In this document: one piece after another, positions 25,664 to 32,941 of the stretch
How the letters are laid out: each line of letters begins with the position of its first letter
How positions within the stretch are numbered: position 1 is the stretch's first letter
DNA from: Hymenobacter norwichensis DSM 15439
Lineage (GTDB): Bacteria > Bacteroidota > Bacteroidia > Cytophagales > Hymenobacteraceae
Assembly: GCF_000420705.1 (NCBI RefSeq)
Contig: NZ_ATVL01000008.1
Span: forward strand, 248,001 to 312,000
Length of the DNA stretch: 64,000 bases
Direction of reading: 5' to 3'
Position numbers and translations under genes: made by a program
Notes under the pieces: model-generated
Seen by the model: the letters and a program-made list of their open reading frames with translations, nothing else
Told to the model about the DNA's origin: nothing
Databases searched by the model: none

Positions 25664-26182
25664 CTACACGGGCTCGTCCTCGTACTTACTCATGTACCAG
25701 TCGTTGGAATACCCGGCAATAAGGCGGCCATTTTGCATGATGATGCTGCACCCGTAGCTGGCTCATTCCGGCTCGAAGTCGATGGCCGCATAGCGGTGGC
25801 GCAGTACCGGCTCATCAGGCACCGATAGGCGCACCAAGTTGCTTTTGGCATAGGCTTCATCAGCGTTATAGATGCCAAATTCGCGCTGATTGATTTGTAG
25901 GTAGGTTTAGCCTGCTTCGGCCGCCACGCCATAGTCGATTTTCTCGAAGTCGCGCAGGCAGTCTTCCCACAGGTACTGTTTGATGGTAGGCAGCTCGGCC
26001 GGGGTCAGGGCCAGGAAGTCGTTGAGGGCCACCACCATCCGGTCGGTAATAACGCGGCCGGAATCGAAGTCAGGCAAGAAGCGTACTTCCACCGGCTACC
26101 CGAACAAGGCAGATTCCACGGTCAGCGTGGCCATGTCCAGGTCGTCCTATTGGCAGCGTTGGAGGACATCGGCTTGGGTCAT
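25664..26182 (-). pseudogene. DUF6985-like gene broken by four in-frame stop codons
   Basis: From the ATG at 26182 one minus-strand frame runs 172 codons to a TAG at 25664 with no frameshift, but with internal stops at codons 12 (TAG, 26147-26149), 29 (TAG, 26096-26098), 92 (TAA, 25907-25909) and 140 (TGA, 25763-25765). The text between is clearly protein-like: VEVRFLPDFDSGRVITDRM, LPTIKQYLWEDCLRDFEKID, YLQINQREFGIYNADEAYAK, SYGCSIIMQNGRLIAGYSND. It recalls DUF6985-type proteins, which I recognise only loosely. All stops are one transition from Gln, Arg or Trp codons. It follows the AT-rich gene at 26200-26742 by 17 bp. Confidence 0.85.
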
Positions 26183-26199
26183 GATTATAAAGTAAGCCA

Positions 26200-26742
26200 T
26201 CATTCTATTTCAACTGAACAGCTTTTCCAATAGTGTCCCATTTGGCCTCTGCTATTCATTATTCCTACTGGCAGCTGTTTTTTAGGCACATGTAATACAT
26301 CAGTGTCAACGGATTTAACAAAATCGGTTAATGCTACCATATCAGGCTCCGAAAACATAAGAATAGCGTAGTCCCAGCAAGAATAGTAAGACAACATCCA
26401 GTAAAATTCTTTATCAAGTTTTTCTTCAATAATATATTGATTTAACCATTGATAAGAAGCCACTATCACAGCATGATCAAGCTCATTGATTCCTGTAAAT
26501 ACGGCAGGTTCAGTCAGCATATACCAATTTATAAATACCAAACGCTTCAGCGTTTCTAGCTGGGTGCTAGCATCTTTTGTTTGCTTTAATAGCTCAAGGT
26601 ATTTTCTGTGCAGAGTAGCATATTGGTTAAATACTCCTGCTTCATCAAGCCATTGCTCCTTGGCTTCCATTGTACCTTTCAGACTTTCCACTACTTCGTA
26701 AATCTTTTCCTCTTGAGAGGATAATTCGTCAAGGGTATTCAT
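26200..26742 (-). CDS. AT-rich hypothetical protein, possibly immunity-like
   Basis: A 180-aa soluble, mostly helical protein (MNTLDELSSQEEKIYEVVES, LDKEFYWMLSYYSCWDYAIL). Its base composition and codon use are much more AT-rich than those of the neighbours, which points to acquisition by transfer. It lies directly upstream of the pseudogene at 25664-26182 on the same strand. I recognise no family; size, acidic character, orphan status and a broken neighbour are features of immunity genes of polymorphic toxin systems, but no toxin gene is visible nearby, so this is only a suggestion. Confidence 0.65.
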   Translation of the reverse strand: MNTLDELSSQEEKIYEVVESLKGTMEAKEQWLDEAGVFNQYATLHRKYLELLKQTKDASTQLETLKRLVFINWYMLTEPAVFTGINELDHAVIVASYQWLNQYIIEEKLDKEFYWMLSYYSCWDYAILMFSEPDMVALTDFVKSVDTDVLHVPKKQLPVGIMNSRGQMGHYWKSCSVEIE

Positions 26743-26768
26743 ATACTATACGTTAGCTGTTTAACTTC

Positions 26769-29066
26769 TCACGGCTTCCCCGCCATTGTAAACACCAACT
26801 CCCCACCCTTCACCACATCGGCATACTGCAAAAACGGGCGGGTGAGTTTCTGGCCGTTGAGGCGCACTTCTTTCACGTAAACGTTTTTGTCGCTCTGGTT
26901 TTTGACGGTGATGCGGAAGGTGTTGCCATTTTCCAGATTCAGCGTGGCCCCGTGGACGGCGGGGCTGCCGAGGGCGTATTCCGGGGAGCCGGGGGCCACG
27001 GGGTAGAAACCCAGCGACGAGAAGATGTACCACGCCGACATCTGCCCGCAGTCATCGTTGCCGCCGAGGCCGTCGGGGGTGGGGCGGTACATCTTGGGCA
27101 GAATCATGCGGATGCGGGCCTGGGTTTTGTAGGGCTGACTGGTCCAGTTGTAGAGGTAGGCCACGTGGTGGGCGGGCTCGTTGCCGTGCACGTAGTTGCC
27201 GATGATACCGTCGCGGGTGATGTCCTCGGTTTCGGCGAAGAACTTGTCGGGCAGGTGCATGGTGAACAACGAATCCAGGTGGGGCAGAAACTTCTTTTCG
27301 CCGCCCATTTTGGCGATGAGCGCCGCCGGGTCTTGGGGCACGTAGAGGCTGTAGTTCCAGGCGTTACCCTCAATGAAGCCTTGGTCGTTGGTGCTCAGCA
27401 CGTCGAAGCGCGGGCGGAAGCTGCCATCGGCGAGGCGCGGGCGCATGAAGTTGATGCGCTGGTCGTACACGTTCTGCCAGTTCTGGGCGCGCTTGCTAAA
27501 TTCCGCTTCGATGTCGGTTTTGCCCAATTTCTTGGCCAACTGCGCAATGCACCAATCGTCGTAGGCATATTCTAGCGTTTTGGAAACGGACGCGCCGCTT
27601 TTGTCTTCGGGTACGTAGCCGAGCTGCTCGTAGAGGCCGATGCCGTCGTAGCGCTGCTGGTGGGCGGTGGTGACGCAGGCGTCGAGGGCGCGTTGGGCCT
27701 GGTCGGCGGGCACCACACCTTTGAGCACGGCATCCACTATTACGGGCACCGAATGGTAGCCAATCATGCACCAGTTTTCGTTGGCGTAGTGGCTCCAGAT
27801 GGGCAGCATGTGCATGGTGCTCTGGTCGAAGTGGGCCAGCATGGATTGCACCATATCGGCGTTGCGCTTGGGTTGCAGCAGGTTGTAGAGCGGATGCAGG
27901 GCGCGGTAGGTGTCCCAGAGCGAAAACGACGTGTAGTTGGTGAAGCCCTCGGCCTTATGAATGTTCTGGTCGAGGCCGCGGTACTGGCCGTCTACGTCCA
28001 TGTAGGTGGTGGGGCTGAGGGCGGCGTGGTACATGGCCGTGTAGAAATTCTCCTTGTCGGTCCGCTTCGGCGACTCAATCACCACTTTGCTTAGCTCCTG
28101 CTGCCACAGTGCTTGCCCCGCGCGTTTCACCGCCTCAAAGTCCCAACCTGGAATTTCCGCCCGCATGTTGCGCAGCGCGCCCTCGGTGCTCACGCCCGAC
28201 AACGCCATTTTCACCTTCACCTTCTCCCCTGCCGTCGTCTTGAAATCGAAGAACAACCGCAGCTGCTCGCCGGCCAGCTCGGGGAAGTTCTTGGTTTGAT
28301 CGAAGCGGCCCCAGAAGCCCCGGTACACCTGCTTCTTGGAGAGGTTGCGGCTGCCGTAGCTGGCAAACGGCTTCGAGAAGCTCATGGCGAAGTACTCGGT
28401 GCGGGTGCGCGCCCAGCCGTGGGTTTGGCGGTAGCCGGTCACGAGCGTGTCGTTTTCCACCCGCACAAAGGTCCAAACGTTCTTATCGGGGTAGTTGTAG
28501 ATGCCGGCCGTAAGGTCGAGAATGATGTGCGCCTGCTCGGACTGCGGGAAGGTGTACTGGTGCATTCCCACGCGGTTGGAGGCCGTCAGCTCGGCCAGAA
28601 TGTTGTGGTCGTCGAGCTTGACGCGGTAGTAGGCTGGCTCCGCTACCTCGTTCTGGTGCGAATACTTCGAGCGGTAGCCTCGCTCCGGCTGGTCGGCGGT
28701 GCCGGGGTTCATCTGGAGCGGGCCTGTAGTGGACATCACCAGAAAGTCGCCCAAATCGGAGTGGCCGGTGCCGCTGAAGTGAGTGTGCGAGAAACCGACA
28801 ATGGTTTTATCGGCGTACTGGTAGCCGGCGCAGTACTCGTACATTTTGGGGTTGTACTTGCCGTTCAGCTCGTAGCTGAGCGTGTCGGTATCGGGCGAGA
28901 GTTGCACCATGCCGAAGGGCACCGTGGCCCCCGGATACGTGTGCCCCATCCGGGCCGTACCCACCAGCGGCTTGGCGTATTGCACGAGGTTTTCGGTGGT
29001 TTTGGCTTTCTGGGCAAAGGTTGGTACGGCGGCGAAAAGCAGCGCGGCAAGCGGCAGTAGTTTCAT
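26769..29066 (-). CDS. GH92 family alpha-mannosidase (exported)
   Basis: A 765-aa protein; the start at 29066 (MKLLPLAALLFAAVPTFAQ) gives a signal peptide. The N-terminal beta-sandwich opens with YAKPLVGTARMGHTYPGATVPFGMVQLSPDT and FSHTHFSGTGHSDLGDFLVM. The catalytic barrel shows FSLWDTYRALHPLYNLLQP, HGNEPAHHVAYLYNW and GGNDDCGQMSAWYIFSSLGFYP. These are GH92 landmarks; the family are calcium-dependent, inverting exo-alpha-mannosidases, mostly alpha-1,2, used to trim N-glycans or yeast mannan in the periplasm. A second GH92 gene lies 1.4 kb upstream on the same strand; two unrelated small genes intervene. Confidence 0.95.
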   Translation of the reverse strand: MKLLPLAALLFAAVPTFAQKAKTTENLVQYAKPLVGTARMGHTYPGATVPFGMVQLSPDTDTLSYELNGKYNPKMYEYCAGYQYADKTIVGFSHTHFSGTGHSDLGDFLVMSTTGPLQMNPGTADQPERGYRSKYSHQNEVAEPAYYRVKLDDHNILAELTASNRVGMHQYTFPQSEQAHIILDLTAGIYNYPDKNVWTFVRVENDTLVTGYRQTHGWARTRTEYFAMSFSKPFASYGSRNLSKKQVYRGFWGRFDQTKNFPELAGEQLRLFFDFKTTAGEKVKVKMALSGVSTEGALRNMRAEIPGWDFEAVKRAGQALWQQELSKVVIESPKRTDKENFYTAMYHAALSPTTYMDVDGQYRGLDQNIHKAEGFTNYTSFSLWDTYRALHPLYNLLQPKRNADMVQSMLAHFDQSTMHMLPIWSHYANENWCMIGYHSVPVIVDAVLKGVVPADQAQRALDACVTTAHQQRYDGIGLYEQLGYVPEDKSGASVSKTLEYAYDDWCIAQLAKKLGKTDIEAEFSKRAQNWQNVYDQRINFMRPRLADGSFRPRFDVLSTNDQGFIEGNAWNYSLYVPQDPAALIAKMGGEKKFLPHLDSLFTMHLPDKFFAETEDITRDGIIGNYVHGNEPAHHVAYLYNWTSQPYKTQARIRMILPKMYRPTPDGLGGNDDCGQMSAWYIFSSLGFYPVAPGSPEYALGSPAVHGATLNLENGNTFRITVKNQSDKNVYVKEVRLNGQKLTRPFLQYADVVKGGELVFTMAGKP

Positions 29067-29141
29067 CAGCTTCGGGGGTGGCGTTGAAGCTGGCAAGGTA
29101 GGAAAGAGCCTCTTTCTATTGTTATCTATTCCTCAGTTGCT

Positions 29142-29558
29142 TTACCGCTTCACGATAGATTCAATCACTCCAAAGTAAGTCCGCATGAGTGAGCAGGCTC
29201 TTGGATCAAGAGGTGTATAAACATTATCCATTCCAGCCTTCGTGCTCGGATGTATCACTACCAATTCCCCACTAGTAAATTTCTTGTCAATGTTACACAA
29301 CTCTAGTACCCTTATTGTATCATTTTCCGTTGTTTTGACCAAAGTGACGGAGGCAGTTGGCACTAGTCCGCACAGCTCGTTAGTCGTCTTGTGGAAAACA
29401 ACTTTACCCTTTATATCATCACGACTAACAGGATACTGCCATTTGTCTTGACAACTACTCTGTTGATATTGTCTAGGTAAGTAAATAGCTGCTGACATCT
29501 CAGCATTCCAGTTACTGATAATAGCTATTAGCATTGCTGTTCCAATAGTCCGCTTCAT
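29142..29558 (-). CDS. AT-rich exported hypothetical protein
   Basis: A 138-aa protein; the start at 29558 (MKRTIGTAMLIAIISNWNAE) gives a short signal-like N-terminus; four further residues are possible from 29570. The mature part contains four Cys (SSCQDKW, NELCGLV, LELCNID, RACSLMR), suggesting two disulfides in the periplasm. The gene is clearly more AT-rich than the flanking GH92 genes. No family recognised. It precedes the first GH92 gene by 75 bp but the composition argues against a shared origin. Confidence 0.6.
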   Translation of the reverse strand: MKRTIGTAMLIAIISNWNAEMSAAIYLPRQYQQSSCQDKWQYPVSRDDIKGKVVFHKTTNELCGLVPTASVTLVKTTENDTIRVLELCNIDKKFTSGELVVIHPSTKAGMDNVYTPLDPRACSLMRTYFGVIESIVKR

Positions 29559-29755
29559 ACACTCAAGCATTTACAAGGTTTCAGCTATCAGTTTAGCGCG
29601 GCAGTAGTTTCAACTTGAGCTTGGAAGCTAGCAAGGTAGGGCTTCTTGGAATTTCCTAAACGCCGGCTTCTCCATAAGTCCCTACTAGCCACCGGCCCAT
29701 AAGCCCATCGGTAGGCGTGATGCGTATATGGGCTTGTCATCAGCCTACACTACTC

Positions 29756-30340
29756 ATGAAAAAGCTGCTTTCCTCCCTCACTCTTCTGCTCACGGGATGC
29801 ATCACCTGCCAGGAAGTGGAGCTGCTGCCCGAAGAACGTGCCTGGCTTGGCTCCTATACGGAGGGCCAGCAGGTCGTTTTCCGTAGCAACCGGGGCAATA
29901 CCAACACGGCCACGGTCATGAAGCCGCAGGAGTGGCATACCAACACTGACTGTAACTGGATGGAGTCAGGCAAGTTTCAGCCCATTTTCTCCCAGATTGT
30001 GCTGCGCCCCAGCTCCACTTACAACGACAAGAACCGGGACTTTGTGGTAAACCTGCGCAAAAACAACCCCGAGCGCCCCGCCGATTTGTCCTTCAGCGTG
30101 GCGGGCCTGGATTGTCTTACCGCTTCTAAAGAGGGGGAGATTCTTTCCAAACTACAGCGGCAAGCCTGCACCCTCACTACCACCGGCAAGACCTACCCGG
30201 CGGCCTACGTTTTTCGGCAGGGCCAGAATGCCACCATCTATGGTGGTGGGCAACTGCAGGCTTTTTTCTGGGATAAGCAGGATGGCCTGATTCGGTATGA
30301 GCTAACGAATGGGGAGGTGTTTGATTTGGTGAGCCGCTAG
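29756..30340 (+). CDS. Putative lipoprotein
   Basis: A 194-aa protein. I choose the ATG at 29756 (MKKLLSSLTLLLTGC), giving a short lipoprotein signal with the lipidated Cys at residue 15; the longer frame from 29717 lacks a signal. The mature protein is beta-rich, with YTEGQQVVFRSNRGNTNTAT, NDKNRDFVVNLRKNN and a C-terminal GLIRYELTNGEVFDLVSR that resembles the ends of small DUF lipoproteins of Bacteroidota. It should sit on the periplasmic or outer face of a membrane. No function assigned. It converges on the second GH92 gene with a shared terminator. Confidence 0.8.
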   Translation: MKKLLSSLTLLLTGCITCQEVELLPEERAWLGSYTEGQQVVFRSNRGNTNTATVMKPQEWHTNTDCNWMESGKFQPIFSQIVLRPSSTYNDKNRDFVVNLRKNNPERPADLSFSVAGLDCLTASKEGEILSKLQRQACTLTTTGKTYPAAYVFRQGQNATIYGGGQLQAFFWDKQDGLIRYELTNGEVFDLVSR

Positions 30341-30363
30341 CACCAGCTATTACTTATTTAAAA

Positions 30364-30393
30364 AGCCTGCTCATCATGATTGATGAGCAGGCT
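30364..30393. terminator. Bidirectional hairpin between lipoprotein gene and GH92 gene
   Basis: A perfect 13-bp stem AGCCTGCTCATCA (30364-30376) / TGATGAGCAGGCT (30381-30393) around TGAT. An A run precedes it on the plus strand, giving a T run in the minus direction. Confidence 0.85.
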
Positions 30394-30422
30394 AATTGGA
30401 CGGTTTATACAGTTGAATCCCG

Positions 30423-32699
30423 CTACTTCTTGCTCCTTGAAAACGAATACGGCGCATCATCAGTACCAACACCACGGCTGACGTTCGGCTTGTCGGCCAT
30501 GTCGAAATAGATGGTGGCGCCTTGCAGCAAGGCGGCGTGGCTGAGGTAGTTGCGGGTGTAGGGCTGGCTGTTGAGGCGCAGGGTTTGCACGTAGCGGTTG
30601 CTGGCGCTGTTGTTGGGGGCGTTGAGGGATATGGTTTTGCCGTTGGGTAGGTGCAGCGTGGCCTTGGGGAAGAGCGGCGCGCCTAGCACGTACTGGTCAG
30701 TGGCGGGGCAGACGGGGTAGAAACCCAGGGCCGAGAATACGTACCAAGCCGAGGTCTGGCCGTTGTCTTCGTCGCCGCAGTAGCCGTCGGGGGTGGGCAG
30801 GTAGAGGCGGTTGAGCACTTCGCGGGTCCAGTACTGCGTTTTCCAGGGCTGGCCGGCGTAGGCGTAGAGGTACACCATGTGCTGAATGGGCTGGTTGCCG
30901 TGGGCGTAGTTGCCCATGTTGGCAATCTGCATCTCCCGGATTTCGTGAATCACCGAGCCGTAGTACGAGGCATCGAACACCGGGGCCAAAGTAAATACCG
31001 TATCCAGAGCCGCCACGAAGGGTTTAGGGCCGCCCATGAGCGTCATCAGCCCGTGTACATCATGAAACACCGACCAAGTGTAGTGCCAGCTGTTGCCTTC
31101 GGTGAAGGCATCGCCCCACTTGAATGGGTTGAAGGGCGCCTGAAACGTGCCGTTTTGATTGCGGCCGCGCATCAGGTTGGTTTGCTTGTCGAAGAGGTTG
31201 CGGTAGTTCTGGCTGCGCTTGTAGTAGAGCGCCACCTCCTTTTTGGGGCGGCCCAGCGCCTGCCCGAGTTGGGCAATGGCGAAGTCGTCGTAGGCGTATT
31301 CGAGGGTGCGGGCGGCGTTTTCGTTGAGCTTCACGTCGTAGGGCACGTAGCCGAGCTTGTTGTAGTAGCTGGCGCCGGCCCGGCCCACAGCTTCCAGGGG
31401 GCCTTGCGCGTTGGCGCCTTTCAGCATGGCCTCATACAGCGCGTTGATATCGTAGCCACGCACGCCTTTCAGGTAAGCATCGGCCACCACCGAGGCCGAG
31501 TTGTTGCCCACCATCACGTCGCGGTAGCCGGGGCTGGCCCACTCGGGCAGCCATCCACCTTCTTTGTAGGTGTTCACGAGGCCCGCCTGAATCTGGCTGT
31601 TCACATCAGGATACACCAAATTCAGGAAGGGAAACAGGCAACGGAACGTGTCCCAGAAACCGGTATCGGTGTACATAAAACCGGGCAGCACCTGCCCGTT
31701 GTAAGGCGAGTAGTGAACGGGCTTGCCCTGAGCATCCAGCTCGTAAAACTTGCGCGGAAACAACAACGAGCGGTACAAACACGAATAAAACGTGCGCTGC
31801 TGCGCGTCGGTCCCGCCTTCCACCTGCACGCGGCCCAGCTGCTCGTTCCAGGCGGCGCGGCCTTTCTCTTTTACCGTATTGAAATCATCTTGCCCGATTT
31901 CACCTAGGTTGCGCTCGGCCTGCTCGGGACTGATGAACGACGAAGCCACACGCACCTGCACCTGCTCGCCCTTACGGGTTTTGAAACCGACCACAGCCCC
32001 GGTATGGTTGGCAGTGGCTTCCAGCAACTTACTATCCAGCACCTTGTCCTGGTAGATGGTGGTACTCAGGAAATCATGGTCGAACTCAAGAATGAAGTAG
32101 TTTTTGAAGTTCTGCGGTACGCCGCCGCTGTTGCGGGTGGTGTACCCGATGATGCGCCGCTGCTTGGGTAACATCTGCACGTGCGAGCCTTTATCGAGGG
32201 CGTCGAGTACCACGTAGGCGCTGTCGGTTTGCGGGAATGTGAAGCGGAAACGAGCGGCGCGTTCGGTAGGCGTCAGTTCGGTGGTTACGTCGTGGTCGGC
32301 GAGATAAACGCGGTAGTAGTAGGGCGTAACTTCCTCGGCTTTGTGCGAAAACCAACTGGCCCGTTGTTCCTCCTCGAAGCGCAGCTTGCCGGTGATAGGC
32401 ATGATACTGAACTGCCCGTAGTCGTTCATCCACGGCGAGGGTTGGTGGGTCTGCTTGAAGCCGTTTAGCTTGTCGGCGGCGTACTGATAGGCCCAGCCGC
32501 TGCCCATTTTGCCGGTTTGCGGCAGCCAGAAGTTCATGCCCCAGGGCCGCGCAATGGCCGGGTAGGTGTTACCATTGGAGAGGCTAGGCTTGGAATCGGT
32601 GCCCATCAGCGGGTTCACCAGCGCCGCTAGGTCGCGGGGAACCTGGGCGGAGGCGGTGAAGGATAACAGCGTCAGGAGGGCAAGAAGCAGTCGGGACAT
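30423..32699 (-). CDS. GH92 family alpha-mannosidase (exported), second copy
   Basis: A 758-aa protein; the start at 32699 (MSRLLLALLTLLSFTASAQ) gives a signal peptide, while the frame to 32867 runs through the inverted repeat upstream and is rejected. The order of GH92 motifs is kept: NPLMGTDSKPSLSNGNTYPA, FKQTHQPSPWMNDYGQF, FWDTFRCLFPFLNLVYP, HGNQPIQHMVYLYAYAG and CGDEDNGQTSAWYVFSALGFYP. It differs a good deal from the copy at 26769-29066, so the pair probably has different linkage preferences rather than being a recent duplication. It acts outside the cytoplasm on mannose-containing glycans. Confidence 0.95.
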   Translation of the reverse strand: MSRLLLALLTLLSFTASAQVPRDLAALVNPLMGTDSKPSLSNGNTYPAIARPWGMNFWLPQTGKMGSGWAYQYAADKLNGFKQTHQPSPWMNDYGQFSIMPITGKLRFEEEQRASWFSHKAEEVTPYYYRVYLADHDVTTELTPTERAARFRFTFPQTDSAYVVLDALDKGSHVQMLPKQRRIIGYTTRNSGGVPQNFKNYFILEFDHDFLSTTIYQDKVLDSKLLEATANHTGAVVGFKTRKGEQVQVRVASSFISPEQAERNLGEIGQDDFNTVKEKGRAAWNEQLGRVQVEGGTDAQQRTFYSCLYRSLLFPRKFYELDAQGKPVHYSPYNGQVLPGFMYTDTGFWDTFRCLFPFLNLVYPDVNSQIQAGLVNTYKEGGWLPEWASPGYRDVMVGNNSASVVADAYLKGVRGYDINALYEAMLKGANAQGPLEAVGRAGASYYNKLGYVPYDVKLNENAARTLEYAYDDFAIAQLGQALGRPKKEVALYYKRSQNYRNLFDKQTNLMRGRNQNGTFQAPFNPFKWGDAFTEGNSWHYTWSVFHDVHGLMTLMGGPKPFVAALDTVFTLAPVFDASYYGSVIHEIREMQIANMGNYAHGNQPIQHMVYLYAYAGQPWKTQYWTREVLNRLYLPTPDGYCGDEDNGQTSAWYVFSALGFYPVCPATDQYVLGAPLFPKATLHLPNGKTISLNAPNNSASNRYVQTLRLNSQPYTRNYLSHAALLQGATIYFDMADKPNVSRGVGTDDAPYSFSRSKK

Positions 32700-32753
32700 A
32701 CAAGTGGCAGTTAGAGAAGCGGCTGCAAGTAAAGCGAAATTCCGGAGCGAGTG

Positions 32754-32849
32754 GCGCGCAAATCTGTTCCGCGACGAGCAGAGCGGGTATTGGGTGGTGC
32801 GCCAACACTTAGGAACTCCCTTTGCTCGTCGCGGAACAGATTTGCGCGC
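32754..32849. repeat. Perfect 27-bp inverted repeat between GH92 and sbcC
   Basis: The left arm at 32754-32780 begins GCGCGCAAATCTGTTCC and the right arm at 32823-32849 is its exact complement; pairing continues outward for 8 bp with two mismatches. The loop is 42 bases. It is not part of any gene I support and lies in the divergent promoter region. Possibly a small non-autonomous repeat element. Confidence 0.8.
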
Positions 32850-32907
32850 TACTTGCTTAGCATACATACTAGGTACTAGTTGTAGCCTAAGCTCCGACGC
32901 TACTTTT

Positions 32908-32915
32908 TACCTTTG
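32908..32915 (+). promoter_or_regulatory. Putative -7 promoter box of sbcC
   Basis: TACCTTTG matches TAnnTTTG, 26 bp before the sbcC ATG. A TTG at 32880-32882 is a possible -33 element, with a somewhat long spacer. Confidence 0.6.
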
Positions 32916-32941
32916 CGCTTTCCTTCCGCTTACTTGCCCGC

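Noticed and set aside
25664..26182. Stop-codon recoding or suppression as explanation for the four internal stops
   Set aside because: All three stop codons occur inside the frame, while the same codons end normal genes all over the window; decay is simpler.
28113..29060. 315-codon plus-strand frame
   Set aside because: Antisense to the GH92 gene at 26769-29066 whose motifs are complete; Val/His/Gly-rich text typical of shadow frames.
30879..31907. 342-codon plus-strand frame
   Set aside because: Antisense to the second GH92 gene; no protein-family features.
32700..32867. N-terminal extension of the second GH92 protein
   Set aside because: It would translate the inverted repeat and hide the signal peptide that starts at 32699.
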